A stretch of DNA of 64,000 bases from Flavobacteriaceae bacterium UBA1903. Lineage in GTDB: Bacteria; Bacteroidota; Bacteroidia; Flavobacteriales; Flavobacteriaceae. The notes below the pieces were generated by a model. That model was not told the origin of the DNA, did not search any database, and was given only the letters and a program-made list of their open reading frames with translations. The stretch spans positions 89,190-153,189 of the forward strand of contig DDGL01000002.1 of the NCBI GenBank assembly GCA_002337605.1, written 5' to 3'. Each line of letters begins with the position of its first letter. The first letter of the stretch is position 1. The position numbers were made by a program, and so were the translations under genes. Shown here in pieces: positions 26,022 through 37,200 of the stretch.

Positions 26022-27839
26022 ATGCTTATGGAAGTATCTGTCCTCTTAGTATTTATTATCATTGGTGTTACCATTCTGTTGTTTGTAACGGAGTACTTCG
26101 CTATAGACAAGATTGCATTCCTAATTATTATTGCTTTAGTATTGCTACAGCTCACCACACCAGAGGAAGCTATTAGTGGCTTTTCAAACCCAGCCGTAAT
26201 AACCATACTCTCCTTAATGATACTGGCCGTTGGCCTGGAGGATAATGGCGTTATTCAATGGCTTACGCAAGGTATTAAGCAACTTAAAATTCTCCCTTTG
26301 CTTTTACTAACCCCTGTCTTTATGCTGATTTCAGCGAGTATTTCTTCGTTTATAAGTACAACAGCAGTAGTCATTATTTTTATTAAGATTATAAGTCAGT
26401 TGGCAGAACGGTACAACTTTTCATCTTCAAAGTTATTAATGCCAATTTCGTTTGCAGGGATCCTAGGCGGAAGTTGTACCCTTATGGGAACCTCTACCAA
26501 TTTGCTAGTAAATTCAATCGCAAAACAATCTGGTGTAGAAGCATTTTCATTTTTTGAATTTACTAGCTACGGCCTCATATTTCTTGCCATAGGAATCGTA
26601 TTTATGACGGTAGCTTCACGATTCCTGCCTAAAGATCCTTCAGCCGATCTTCAGAGCACTTATGAAATAGACAGCTATATCTTCACGGTTAAAATTTCAG
26701 AAGAAAGTGACCTTGTTGGGAAAACTATTTCGGAAATAGACTTTATGGCTGAAGAGCTTGCCACACCACTAAAACTCATTCGCAACTCAAAGGTCATGAA
26801 CGCCCCAGGCAAATATCTGGAGATTAAAGCCGGGGACAACTTAGTGCTTATGAGCACTTTTGAGCAGATTAACGACATTGTGCAACAACACGAACTCATA
26901 ATAAACGATAGACGCAGGGACGCACAACATAAAAAATTTGGGGATGGCGAGAGTGAGAACGAGAGTGATATGACCTACGTGGAACTGTTAATTTTACCGG
27001 GGTCCAAACTTATTGGAAACACCTTAAAAAATATGCGCCGTATGTCCTTGAACGGAGCCTACCCTATCGCAATAAAAAAGCGTCAAAATTTACGCAATAC
27101 CAAAGAGCGCCTGATACGAAAAAACATAAACGATATTAATATAAAGCCTGGTGATCGTCTATTGGTAGAGTTACAGGAACAACAATTAGGGAAAATGTAC
27201 GCGCTGGAAAACATAGCTATTTTAAATCAGCATGAATATGAGCCTGCGGTACCGTTAAAACGAAAGTTTACCGCACTGTTTATTTTATTGGGGGTTATTG
27301 GTCTGGCAGCCAGTGGTGTGTTGTCTATATTAGCAGCTTCGTTAACCGGAGTAGCAGCTTTACTGCTGTTTAGACTCATCTCATTAGACAACATTTACCA
27401 CCGTGTAAACTGGCAAATTATCTTTTTATTGGCGGGAATGATTCCTCTGGGCATTGCGATGAGCAATAGCGGTGCCGATGTCTGGATAAGCGATCAATTA
27501 ATGAAATTACTGCAAGGACAGCCCCCAATGATAGTAATGGGGTTGTTGTTTGGGGTTACCATGTTACTTTCAGGATTTATTAGCAACAATGCTACGGCTA
27601 TTATAATGACACCAATAGCTATTGCTATGGCCGCCGGATTTGGACTGGATGTAAAACCCTTCATTCTGGCTGTGATGTTTGCTGCGAACTTCAGTTTTTT
27701 CACCCCTGTAGGATATCAAACAAATACCTTAATTTACGGAACAGGATTGTATAAGTTTAAACATTTTGTAATTATAGGAGGTGTCCTATCGCTCATTTTA
27801 TGGTTAACAGGAACCTTAGTATTAACCAATGCTTTATAA
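26022..27839 (+). CDS. SLC13/DASS-type transporter with two RCK-C domains
   Basis: 605 residues. N-terminal membrane half (about 1-200) with the family hairpin SGFSNPAVITILSLMILAVGL and SFAGILGGSCTLMGTSTNLLVN; two cytoplasmic TrkA-C domains (about 205-290 and 305-385, with KAGDNLVLM and KPGDRLLVEL); and a C-terminal membrane half (about 400-605) with NNATAIIMTPIAIAMAAG and FFTPVGYQTNTLIYG. It is a probable sodium-coupled anion carrier (sulfate, dicarboxylate or similar). First gene of a three-gene unit; only one base lies between its stop and the next start. Confidence 0.9.
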   Translation: MLMEVSVLLVFIIIGVTILLFVTEYFAIDKIAFLIIIALVLLQLTTPEEAISGFSNPAVITILSLMILAVGLEDNGVIQWLTQGIKQLKILPLLLLTPVFMLISASISSFISTTAVVIIFIKIISQLAERYNFSSSKLLMPISFAGILGGSCTLMGTSTNLLVNSIAKQSGVEAFSFFEFTSYGLIFLAIGIVFMTVASRFLPKDPSADLQSTYEIDSYIFTVKISEESDLVGKTISEIDFMAEELATPLKLIRNSKVMNAPGKYLEIKAGDNLVLMSTFEQINDIVQQHELIINDRRRDAQHKKFGDGESENESDMTYVELLILPGSKLIGNTLKNMRRMSLNGAYPIAIKKRQNLRNTKERLIRKNINDINIKPGDRLLVELQEQQLGKMYALENIAILNQHEYEPAVPLKRKFTALFILLGVIGLAASGVLSILAASLTGVAALLLFRLISLDNIYHRVNWQIIFLLAGMIPLGIAMSNSGADVWISDQLMKLLQGQPPMIVMGLLFGVTMLLSGFISNNATAIIMTPIAIAMAAGFGLDVKPFILAVMFAANFSFFTPVGYQTNTLIYGTGLYKFKHFVIIGGVLSLILWLTGTLVLTNAL

Positions 27840-27840
27840 T

Positions 27841-28740
27841 ATGTTACTAGTTCAAGAGACCAAGGAAGATACCACTACCAGCGAAGGCATTGTTGCCACG
27901 CTTTCTGATACGTTACTAGGCTGGTGGGATGCCTTTATTATAAAACTCCCAAACATTGGAGTGGCCATTCTGGTCATCATCCTCTTTTTTATCCTGGCGC
28001 GCGTCATTAAAAATATACTGCTACGTATTCTCAGGAAACATATGGCAAACCGCTCTGTGCGTAGAATTATCGCTAAGATGGTATATGCCACAATTCTCCT
28101 AATAGGATTTTTCCTGACGTTAGGCATTCTGGATCTTGACAAAGCCCTGACTTCTATCCTAGCTGGTGCCGGTGTAGTAGCATTAGCCATTGGACTGGCG
28201 TTACAAGGCACGCTAAGCAATACGTTTTCTGGTGTAATGCTATCGTTTTTGCCTCGCATCCGCATAGGAGATTTTGTAGAAACTAACGAACACTCAGGGT
28301 TTGTTCATGAAATAAGTCTGCGGAATTTAGTATTACGCCAACCCGATAATAAGTATGTGATTATGCCTAACAGCAAATTTATTGAAGAACCTTTTGTAAA
28401 TTATAGCCTGGAACCTCGCGGACGTATTTCGGTAACCTGCGGAATTGCCTACGGAAGTGACCTTAGAGGCGTAAAAAAAATGGTTTTAGAACTTATAAAA
28501 GCTAACTTCCCACCCCAAGAAGAGGAACGAATTGAATTTTACTATACCGAATTTGGTGATAGCTCTATTAACTTTATGATCCGTTTCTGGATAGATTACG
28601 TGAAGAAGAGCCAAATGTATACTGCACAGGATGAAGCTATTTTGCTTATAAACGACCTGTTCAATAAAAACAATATTGAAATACCATTCCCCATTCGTAC
28701 GTTAATGATGCCAAACCAGAATAAACCCCTAAAAGAATAG
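27841..28740 (+). CDS. small-conductance mechanosensitive channel (MscS family)
   Basis: 299 residues from the ATG at 27841, which follows the carrier stop after one base. Three N-terminal membrane segments are followed by the pore helix AGAGVVALAIGLALQGTLSN, the beta domain FLPRIRIGDFVE and IMPNSKFIEEPFVNYS, and the C-terminal alpha/beta domain. It opens when membrane tension rises and protects from osmotic downshift. Confidence 0.93.
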   Translation: MLLVQETKEDTTTSEGIVATLSDTLLGWWDAFIIKLPNIGVAILVIILFFILARVIKNILLRILRKHMANRSVRRIIAKMVYATILLIGFFLTLGILDLDKALTSILAGAGVVALAIGLALQGTLSNTFSGVMLSFLPRIRIGDFVETNEHSGFVHEISLRNLVLRQPDNKYVIMPNSKFIEEPFVNYSLEPRGRISVTCGIAYGSDLRGVKKMVLELIKANFPPQEEERIEFYYTEFGDSSINFMIRFWIDYVKKSQMYTAQDEAILLINDLFNKNNIEIPFPIRTLMMPNQNKPLKE

Positions 28741-28744
28741 TCGC

Positions 28745-29194
28745 ATGGAAACACCAAAAGCATTTATTGAAAGCATTAACAAACTCATTACCAAGCACAA
28801 CGACCTTAATGCAAAGTTTCTATCCTTTTCGGTAGTGGCAGAAGGTGTAACCTTAAAAGGAATGCTACGACATCACGCCGATATGCACCGCTTTTTTAGT
28901 CTGCAGTTGGTACACGATTTTAAAACATACGTACCAGAAGCACAACTGGAACTTAACAGAACCTTAGCCAATGCTATAGAAATGGGCTGGGAAGATATTA
29001 AAAGCTCCTTAGGCTTTCATAATGATAAGGACTTAGAAAAAAATCTGGCCGAAGAACACCGTACCTGCGCAAACCTAAGTGATGAGGTCTTCCTACAGAC
29101 AAAAAACACCATGCCCAACCTTAAAGCTACCCTGGAAGAACAAATTGCATGGCACAAAAAAGTAAGTGAGCATTTGCCAGAGATAGATGACTAG
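28745..29194 (+). CDS. DUF2383/PA2169-like four-helix bundle protein
   Basis: 149 residues, all helical and soluble. It shares the layout and the text WEDIKSSL with the protein at 40398-40886 (WIDIKSSL), as well as an early LKGMLRHHADMHRFF stretch matching LKEYFKFQAAQRSQF there. Ferritin-like four-helix bundles of the DUF2383 group look like this. It starts 4 bp after the mscS stop, so it is likely part of the carrier-MscS unit and may be an osmotic or envelope stress protein. Confidence 0.7.
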   Translation: METPKAFIESINKLITKHNDLNAKFLSFSVVAEGVTLKGMLRHHADMHRFFSLQLVHDFKTYVPEAQLELNRTLANAIEMGWEDIKSSLGFHNDKDLEKNLAEEHRTCANLSDEVFLQTKNTMPNLKATLEEQIAWHKKVSEHLPEIDD

Positions 29195-29296
29195 GGAACT
29201 AGTTAATTTGGGAATTGGAAAACTAGTTGACTAACTAATCGACAGCTGCCCTACACCTAATTCCTCATTTAACTTTTAACAAGTAATTTGAACCCT
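29195..29296. repeat. degenerate 7-bp repeats after the stop codon
   Basis: GGAACTA, GTTAATT, GGAATTGG, AACTAGTTGACTAACTAAT follow the TAG directly. The same style of array is found after other stops in this window. Confidence 0.45.
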
Positions 29297-29304
29297 TACC
29301 TTTG
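29297..29304 (+). promoter_or_regulatory. -7 box upstream of the HAD gene
   Basis: TACCTTTG matches TAnnTTTG; it would give a leader of about 60 bases before the ATG at 29371. Confidence 0.55.
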
Positions 29305-29370
29305 CCCAAACAAAAATTAAAACCCAACTAGGCACCTGAAACCCTAGTTAACTAATTAACAACCCAACAA

Positions 29371-30027
29371 ATGCTAAAAGCAGTTTTATTCGATATGGAT
29401 GGAGTGATTGTCGATACAGAGCCCCTCCATCGCAAAGCTTACTTTATGATGTTCAACGATATGAATATTGATGTTTCTGAAGAAATGTACACTGGGTTTA
29501 CCGGGCAAGCCACGTTGAATATCTGTAAGGAGCTGGTAGATCATTTTCAACTTTCCGAAGCCCCTGAAACTTTGGTTACGTGTAAACGCAAACACTTTAA
29601 AGAACTGTTTGATACCGATGATACCCTGCAATTATTGGATGGCGTGCTGGACTTAATTAAAGACTACAATAACAACGGACTTACCTTAGTGCTGGCTTCT
29701 TCAGCTTCTATGCCTAATATAAACCGCATTTTTGATCGATTTAATTTGGACCAGTACTTTGTAGCAAAACTAAGTGGGGCAGACCTTGAGAAAAGCAAAC
29801 CTCATCCCGAAATATTTATAAAAGCCGCTCAGGCTGCGGGGCAACCGCGAGAGTGTTGTATGGTGATAGAAGACAGTGCAAACGGGATAAAAGCCGCCAA
29901 CGATGCAGGGATTTTTGTAGTGGGATATGACAGCAAGCACTCTACAGATCAGGATTATGGAAATGCTGATAAAGTTGTATCCTCTTTTACAGAAATTAGC
30001 TATCAGAAAGTGAAAGAGTTAGTGTAG
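29371..30027 (+). CDS. HAD superfamily phosphatase/phosphomutase (beta-PGM-like)
   Basis: 218 residues. HAD motifs: FDMDGVIVDTEP (nucleophile and acid Asp), LASSASMPN, KSKPHPEIF with the Lys, and VIEDSANGIKAANDAG with the metal-binding Asp. The helical cap is of the beta-phosphoglucomutase type. It acts on a sugar phosphate or similar; substrate unknown. Confidence 0.92.
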   Translation: MLKAVLFDMDGVIVDTEPLHRKAYFMMFNDMNIDVSEEMYTGFTGQATLNICKELVDHFQLSEAPETLVTCKRKHFKELFDTDDTLQLLDGVLDLIKDYNNNGLTLVLASSASMPNINRIFDRFNLDQYFVAKLSGADLEKSKPHPEIFIKAAQAAGQPRECCMVIEDSANGIKAANDAGIFVVGYDSKHSTDQDYGNADKVVSSFTEISYQKVKELV

Positions 30028-30063
30028 TTTTTAATAAATAGCGAGTAAGAAGGATTGAATTTT

Positions 30064-30084
30064 GTTCACTGTTCACTGTTCACT
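30064..30084. repeat. three exact GTTCACT repeats
   Basis: GTTCACT occurs three times in tandem, 37 bp after the stop of the HAD gene. Confidence 0.9.
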
Positions 30085-30159
30085 AATAATTTAATTTACT
30101 TGCTAAAACGTCCATATTACAAACTCTAAATTCTAAATAATCAATCCCCTTTTTAACCA

Positions 30160-31008
30160 ATGCGCACCTTCCTTACCATAGTCCTCTTTTCTCTCTTATT
30201 CTCCTCCTGCGCTACAAAAAAACACACCAACCTCCCTTACCTCAACAACCCTGAACTCCAGATAAATACAGGTGGTACTGTCCCAACCCTCAATATTTTT
30301 ACGCCAAGAAAAAAAGCCAACACCAAACGCCCTGTCCTTATTTTTGTACATGGCGGTAACTGGAACAGTGGTAGTAAAGAACTCTACGGTTTCTTTGGAC
30401 GTAACTTTGCTAAACACGATGTGGTTACAGTGCTTCCAGGATATACCTTAAGTCCCAATGCCGATTACGATCTCATGACGCAACAAATTGCCGAAGCAAT
30501 TGCCTGGACGCAACATAACATTTCAACCTATGGAGGCGATCCTTCGCAAATCTACCTTACGGGACACTCGGCGGGAGGGCATTTAATTAGTTTAGCAACC
30601 CTCCATCCTAAATATGGAATAGACCCCAACAGTATCTCTGGGATTATCCTAAATGATGCCGCCGCATTGGATATGTTTCATTATTTACAAAACAATCCGC
30701 CAACTGAAGAAGACAACTACCTAACCACCTGGACCGCAAACCCCAATACATGGAAAGTTGCCTCCCCTATTTACTTTTTAGGTGAAGACAGTCCGCGGTT
30801 TAAGATCTATCTGGGAAGCAAGACCTATCAGTCTATTGATACTGCCAACAGACGTTTTTTAGAAGCTCTACAAAAGTTCCAACCTGGGGTGGAATTGAAA
30901 ATACTAGATAAAAAACATGTACCTATGGTAACACAGTATTTTTGGCCTTGGAGTAATCGTTATGACGAAATAGTTCAGTTTATGACGCTTTCAGCAGCAG
31001 GTGAGTAA
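30160..31008 (+). CDS. alpha/beta hydrolase lipoprotein (esterase-like)
   Basis: 282 residues. Lipobox LFSSC (Cys about 17). The hydrolase core has the oxyanion motif FVHGGNWNSGS, nucleophile elbow TGHSAGGHLISLA, and LNDAAALDMF, with the late His in KKHVPMV. It resembles the carboxylesterase/kynurenine formamidase-like group. Outer-membrane or periplasmic; substrate unknown. The convergent flavin-type gene ends 17 bp away. Confidence 0.87.
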   Translation: MRTFLTIVLFSLLFSSCATKKHTNLPYLNNPELQINTGGTVPTLNIFTPRKKANTKRPVLIFVHGGNWNSGSKELYGFFGRNFAKHDVVTVLPGYTLSPNADYDLMTQQIAEAIAWTQHNISTYGGDPSQIYLTGHSAGGHLISLATLHPKYGIDPNSISGIILNDAAALDMFHYLQNNPPTEEDNYLTTWTANPNTWKVASPIYFLGEDSPRFKIYLGSKTYQSIDTANRRFLEALQKFQPGVELKILDKKHVPMVTQYFWPWSNRYDEIVQFMTLSAAGE

Positions 31009-31024
31009 CTAAGAACATGTAGGG

Positions 31025-32743
31025 TTAGCTTTTATAATTTTTAAATCTATGTACCACTCCTGCAGCCCAGTCACTGATTTCCGGGCTAAAACACTCTAAG
31101 ATCGCATCCGTCCCTAACACACTTCCTTTAGCATTTCTGCCTATCACTGAGATGGGGATGTGTTTTGTTTGATTTTCAACAGGTACAACAGTAGCTTCTG
31201 GATAGGTTTGAATTCCTAATTCTGGATGGACTGCTTGTATGAGCTGTTGTTTTTGTAAACTGTCTATTAAAGGGCTTTCCAGTTCTTTGAGTACAGGAGC
31301 TTCCATAACAGAATTGCATAGTTGTTGTGCCTCTTGGGTGTATTTATCTTTGCTGAGTTTCCAACCGGTTTCTATCATAGTTACTTCAGGATTATTCACA
31401 AACCGAAGGTCTAATATATTGGCATCTACTAAGGCGATTAGTTGTAAGATACTCTCCACTGGAGGACCGTAGGAATAACGTTTGATACTTTCATCCATAG
31501 TGACTAGTTTCTTTAATACATGTCCAGGCAACCCACTAAACGCAAATAACCGATACATTGTAGGCTGCAAATGGCGCCATACCTGCCCAATGGTATAATC
31601 CAATGAGCTTTCTTCGGTTCCATAAGCCATATGCACACAACGCACCATATATGCTTTGGTGTCTAATTGAGTATCCAGGATAAGTTCGTGCTTGGTATTG
31701 GTATCTTGTAACCAGGCTACTATAAGTAATTGCAAGCTATGGGTAGCAATAATCTCCTTATGATTTCTTTTAAAAACAGCCGCTGCCACCCTGGCAAATG
31801 CATCTAAAAGAAACTGAAGGTCTTCATTGGCTTCTGGGGTGCTCAGGGAATTTCTTACCGCAAGCTCAAAAGTGTTTGTTTCGGTATTAGTGGGTGCAAA
31901 CTGTTCGTCTACCGTACGACCGTAAGGTTTTGGGACACATGGGAGCCCGTCAAAACTATAAGGGATTAGTTTGTGTACACAACCCTTTTCCGGAATAAAG
32001 TTTAAGAAAGGTTCTTTTTCATTCTTTTTAAACCTGCCATATGCATAACTGGTAAGCTGTCGGGCAATATCTATCATAGAAAGTCCGAAGCCTTTTATTG
32101 CTACGATAGTATTAGACATATTACCCTGAGCCAGAAGCGTTTCGTAAGGATTGTCAATATAAATGCAGGCATTGTTACGAGCGTGCGCCTTGAACTGTTT
32201 GGTTTCTTCACTGTCTTTGGTAGGTAGATGTCCTAGTGTAAGTACTGCTTCGGTTACTTTGTATTCCTCCTGCTGCGCCATTAAAATTAATTCATTAGCT
32301 GAAAACGTAATGTCCGTAATCTTAGCCTGGCAAATCGTGAGTAGCTTGTGCTCTTTCAATACAGTACAGATACTGCTGGCACGTTGGTTCAAGTAGGTTC
32401 CCATCTGTGAGCGTGCAGGATACACATCTTTATCGCCTTTAATATTTTCAGTCTTTTGCTCATTGATACACCACTGACTATAGGATGGAAACGAAGGGAT
32501 GGTACAAGCACCCCATACCAGCTTTTCCCGGCCTTGTAAGTTTTGTAGGGCATGGTCTGAAATATTTATGTAATTAGTCTCTGGTTGGTTCAGTTCCCAA
32601 GCCTTTCCAGTGCCTAACCGTGAAGAAGGCTCAAAAACTGTAATTAAAATAGGAATGTTACGTTTCTCTTTACCTAAAGCGAGCACCAGGTTTTCAAGAC
32701 ATGCAAGTCCGCGGGGACCAAAACCTACTAGGGCTATCTTCAT
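31025..32743 (-). CDS. FAD/NAD(P)-binding protein
   Basis: 572 residues. The N-terminal dinucleotide site reads ALVGFGPRGLACLENL. Further marks are TGKAWELNQPETNYINI, ISDHALQNLQGRE, TLGHLPT and IKGFGLSMIDIARQL, consistent with the NAD_binding_9 (FAD-NAD(P)) family. Soluble, no signal peptide. Substrate unknown; relatives act as hydroxylases or oxidoreductases in various settings. Confidence 0.8.
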   Translation of the reverse strand: MKIALVGFGPRGLACLENLVLALGKEKRNIPILITVFEPSSRLGTGKAWELNQPETNYINISDHALQNLQGREKLVWGACTIPSFPSYSQWCINEQKTENIKGDKDVYPARSQMGTYLNQRASSICTVLKEHKLLTICQAKITDITFSANELILMAQQEEYKVTEAVLTLGHLPTKDSEETKQFKAHARNNACIYIDNPYETLLAQGNMSNTIVAIKGFGLSMIDIARQLTSYAYGRFKKNEKEPFLNFIPEKGCVHKLIPYSFDGLPCVPKPYGRTVDEQFAPTNTETNTFELAVRNSLSTPEANEDLQFLLDAFARVAAAVFKRNHKEIIATHSLQLLIVAWLQDTNTKHELILDTQLDTKAYMVRCVHMAYGTEESSLDYTIGQVWRHLQPTMYRLFAFSGLPGHVLKKLVTMDESIKRYSYGPPVESILQLIALVDANILDLRFVNNPEVTMIETGWKLSKDKYTQEAQQLCNSVMEAPVLKELESPLIDSLQKQQLIQAVHPELGIQTYPEATVVPVENQTKHIPISVIGRNAKGSVLGTDAILECFSPEISDWAAGVVHRFKNYKS

Positions 32744-32850
32744 TCTTGCTTTTTATTTAAAGGTCGGGATTCTGGGAAGTTTTATTTATTATAATTTCGT
32801 TAAAAGTTTTAGGGATATTGTAAAATGAAAGATGTACTTGGTCTCTTTTT

Positions 32851-33801
32851 TTACTCCAAAACAACAATCGAACTCTCCAACACCCAGTTGCCATTGCGCT
32901 CCACACTGCGCGTCACTGTAATCTTACCTGGTCCTGTTTTTTTAACAACATCTATTAGGTCTAAATTTTTGTGTACTGCAGTGTTGATGGTAACAGGCGG
33001 GGTTAGTAATTTACTGTTGGTGGCATCAAAAATATAGAGGCTTTTTTGCGTAGGTTTTATATTCCAGAACCCTATTTCATCTGCGCTATCACCATTGAGG
33101 TCTTTTAAGTTTTCTAATTGCGATTGGTAGGCGTTGGCAATGGTAATTGGGCTTAGGCCTGGCGCACTAAAATTAATAACGCTGTCACAATCTCCTTTGC
33201 ATAAAGAATCGGAAGCAGTCTGATTGTTTTTTTCGGCTTCTGTTAGAAGAATCGGGCTCGTCACATACGCATAATCTGAAAGTCCGTCGCCATTAAAATC
33301 GCCGAAGAGTTGCCTGTTTCTTGATTTTGCAATTGTTGCTTCCCTGAATTTAGGAAAAATAGCAGCATCTTGATTTTTAGCATCTTCAGCAACCCCTTCA
33401 CGTACAATTTTATAAGTCCCGTTTTTTAAAATTAAGGACAGGTAATATTCATAGGTAGCTTCCACTCCTTTGTATTCTACTTGATTGGTAAAAACCACCA
33501 GGTATAGTCCGTTTTCCTTAGTTATGGTTACTTGATCATTGAGCAGTTGTTGTGTATAGTCCGGAAACTGCTCAAACAATACAAGTTTATCCTGACGTAG
33601 TTCTGCTTTGGTACGTTCTTTTCCGTAATATTCCACCACATCCATATAGTCTTGTTGCAGGAAGGGTGCTTTTAATTGGGTATGGTTTTTATTCCATTTT
33701 TGCACAAAGGCGTGTATGTCCTCTTCCCCTTTTGGATCTACTTCATTACAGCTGAAACACAGAATACATAACAAACAAACAATTAATGGAGCTACTTTCA
33801 T
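32851..33801 (-). CDS. lipoprotein with FG-GAP-like repeats
   Basis: 316 residues. Lipobox LCFSC (Cys about 18). Two short calcium-loop-type motifs, FGDFNGDGLSDYAYV (about 167) and LKDLNGDSADEIGFW (about 235), resemble FG-GAP/VCBS repeats. The N-terminal half is helical then beta-rich. Probably an exposed or periplasmic protein; no enzyme motif seen. Confidence 0.7.
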   Translation of the reverse strand: MKVAPLIVCLLCILCFSCNEVDPKGEEDIHAFVQKWNKNHTQLKAPFLQQDYMDVVEYYGKERTKAELRQDKLVLFEQFPDYTQQLLNDQVTITKENGLYLVVFTNQVEYKGVEATYEYYLSLILKNGTYKIVREGVAEDAKNQDAAIFPKFREATIAKSRNRQLFGDFNGDGLSDYAYVTSPILLTEAEKNNQTASDSLCKGDCDSVINFSAPGLSPITIANAYQSQLENLKDLNGDSADEIGFWNIKPTQKSLYIFDATNSKLLTPPVTINTAVHKNLDLIDVVKKTGPGKITVTRSVERNGNWVLESSIVVLE

Positions 33802-34244
33802 ATAGAATAGATGTACTGAATAAATTAGGAGTTAAAGATACAGGGTTTTTAGGGAATTATTGGGGTGCGAGAGTTCAGTTATTCGTTAGTGCGTGTGAGA
33901 TATGAAGTGTGACGTATCAGGTTTGAATATGGAGTATGGAATATGAAGTCTTACGCAGTACGTAAGGTTACTAAAAAAATATCTCTCCTTAGAGTTGGGG
34001 GTATTTATTTAGGATATCAAAGCTTTAAAACCGTAACCATCAATGGCGTCTAAGTATTTTTTTTGTTTTAGAAGTGTAGAAAAAAATGCATTGAAAGCTA
34101 AACATTATCCCTACGTTAAGTTTACGAAAACAGGCTTTTTTTACAAAGATAATCTCCTAGTTTTGTATAAAAATACACGCTTCGGCGCAAGCTGAAGACA
34201 ACATAATGTGAATCAATTACATAACCCAGAATTAAACAATTGAA
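33802..34244. other. divergent intergenic region with heptamer-like repeats
   Basis: A 443-bp spacer. From about 33880 to 33949 it is built of blocks of about seven bases (TGTGAGA, TATGAAG, TGTGACG, TATCAGG, TTTGAAT, ATGGAGT, ATGGAAT, ATGAAGT). A small palindrome follows at 33950-33966 (CTTACG, CGTAAG). No gene is supported. The right part holds the nuclease promoter. Confidence 0.5.
34158..34165 (+). promoter_or_regulatory. -7 box of the nuclease promoter
   Basis: TAGTTTTG matches TAnnTTTG and would give a leader of about 75 bases before the ATG at 34245. Confidence 0.5.
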
Positions 34245-37200
34245 ATGAAAAGAAAACAACTCCCCTTGTACTTTGTACTTACTTTACTCCTGAGTGTCTC
34301 GCAGATTTTTGCCCAGACCACGATAGGATTGGAAGATTTTGACGGCAACGCCGTAAACCTCAGCGCCACAGCAAATGTAGCCGATTATAACACTGCTACG
34401 GGTGGTGACGTTTTTGGACGTGTGGATGGCCAGCTAGGGGGTAACGGAATGCCTTTTGACGTAGCCGATGACTCTGTAGAAGATGTTAGTGGTGCAAGAA
34501 CAGGAACTAATTTTCCTGGCGATACTTCTGGGTTGGCTGGACAAAACACTACTGCGTTTTTTGCATTAAACGATGCCGATGGCGTAGCAATAAATAATGC
34601 TACCTGGACTTTTAATGGTTGGGGTACAGCCATACTTAGTTCAATTGTAATGGACTTAGGAGCCATTGGTGATTTTGAAGCGGGTTCAACCGACGGCTTT
34701 TTAATTGAAGCGGCTATAGACGGTGGTGCCTATCAGGAAATTTTTAGAGCTGCTACAGACGAAAGTGCCTCAAAAACCTATAGAGCACTTGACGGAGGTT
34801 TGGTTCCAGACTTTAACGATCCGTTGGAGTTATTTATTGACGGTAGTACAACTTCGGTTGGTTTCCTGGACAAATGCGATCCTACAACAGGTAACTTCGA
34901 TACCTACACTTCTACTTTAGTAGATGGGTTAGCTGCAACTTCCGTAACTATTCGTCTAAGCTGGAGCGGTACCCCTAGCGGGTCTGAACCTATGGGAATA
35001 GACAATATTACCATTAACGGATCTGCCAGTTCACAACTGGTGATTTCAGAAATCATGTACAATCCAAATAGCGATGAAGACGATTGGGAATATCTTGAGG
35101 TGTATAACACCGGAGGTACGGCTATAGATCTTGCAGGCTATGTGGTAGACGATAATAACGGTGTAGCACAGGGAGCTGCAAATATTGCAGCAGGAACCAT
35201 TGCTGCAGGTACTTCAGCTATTTTGTACAATGCTGATGATATTTCAGCAGCCGACTTTACCGCTGCCTGGGGTACTGTAAACCTAATTGCTGTTACCAAC
35301 TGGAGTGCAATGTCTCTTAACAACAGTGGTGACACGGTTGGAATCTGGGAGGACTTCGCTTCGTATTCTGGTGATAATGTTACACAGGCAAATGTACTGG
35401 ACAATGTTGCTTTTGATGACAGTACACCTTGGCCGGTAGATAACAATGCTGCTTCAATTTACTTAAGCGATCTCACTGCAGATAATGACGATGGTGCCAA
35501 CTGGACTCTTTCTACAGATGGAGGTGCAACCCCATTATTTGAAGGCTATACAAGCTTGGCTACCAACGGAAATTCTGGAGGCGATGTAGGGTCGCCAGGA
35601 GTAAGTAGTACGGCTGTATTACCTTTATTACTAAGCGAAATAACTGTAACCCCTACTGCGGGTGAGTTTATTGAAATATTCAACCCAAATGCAACAGCGG
35701 TAGACTTAACCAATGTATATATTACCGACGCTACTTTTGCAGGAGGTGGTACCTACTACTACAACATTGTAACTGGAGCTAACGCTGGCGGCGGCGGTTT
35801 TGGAGATTTTTTAGCACGCTTCCCGAACGGTGCTTCAATTGCTGCAGGTGCCTACCAGACCCTGGCAATTTCTGGTTCTGAAGATTATACTACAACCTAC
35901 GGAATGGCCCCTACCTACGAGCTATATGAAGACGGCGCTACTGCAGACGGGATTCCGGATATGCTGGAAGGCTTACCAGGCTCTATAAACGGTCAAGGCG
36001 GTTTAACCAATAGTGGTGAAATAGCTATCCTATTTTACTGGGATGGTGAAACGGACTTAGTAACAGACTTAGACTATGTGCTTTGGGGAGATACCAACGA
36101 GGCTGTTGATAAAACTGGTGTAAGCATAGACGGTCCAGATGCCGATGCTACTGCCAGCACCTATGCAGATGATACCCCAATAGCAAACCAGGAATTAGTA
36201 GCTGCAGGGTCTCACCCCGGAGGAGAATCTTTTCAAAGAAACGATCTTACAGAAGGTGCAGAACTTTCAGGTACTGGAAATGGAGTAAATGGGGATGATG
36301 AAACTTCTGAAGATTTAAGTAATACCTGGTGTTCGGCTCTTGCCACAGCAGGTGTCGTAAACGATTGTGGTGCAACACCTCCTACCATTGTACTTATTAG
36401 TGAGGTACAGGGAACTACAGGAACCAGCCCTTTAGAAAATACAACCGTTATAGTAGACGCTATTGTAACTGGAGATTATCAGGAGGATGATCAGTTAAGC
36501 GGTTTCTTTATTCAGGAAGAAGATACCGATGCAGATGCAGATGCAATGACTTCGGAAGGGATTTTTGTATTCTGCCAAAGCTGCCCAACAGCTGTTGCCG
36601 TAGGAGACCGTGTGGAAGTATCTGGAACTGTAGTGGAGTTTTTCGGAACTACACAAATAGATGTTACGGGCGGTAGTGTTAGTGTAACCAGCAACGCAAA
36701 CCCATTACCAACACCTGCAACCTTAACGCTGCCTGCTCCAGCAGGAACCGATATGGAAGCTACCTACGAAAGTGTAGAAAGCATGCTTGTTACCTATACT
36801 ACAGATCTGGTAGTAAGCGAATATTTTGAACTGGCACGTTATGGTCAGTTGGTACTTAACGCCAACGAAAGAGCACAGCAGTTTACAGATGAGAATGAGC
36901 CAGACGTAGTAGGATATGCTGCTTTTCTTGCCCAGTTAGAAGCTTCGCGCATTATTTTAGACGACGACAATAACATACAAAATAGCAATGTAAATGGCCC
37001 GATAGATGAGCCGTATTTCTGGCCTCGTCCGGGATTAAGCAACACCAACTTTATTCGTGGGGGTGATCAAATTAGTAACCTTACCGGGATCATGCACTGG
37101 TCTTTTGCAGGACAAAATGGTACCGATGCCTGGAGAATACGACCTGTAGAAGAAGCGTTTAGCTATGACTTTACAACTGAAAACCCAAGAACTGCTATGC

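Noticed and set aside
34081..34200. Small coding frame upstream of the nuclease
   Set aside because: Very short frames with no start context; the region fits a promoter and leader better.
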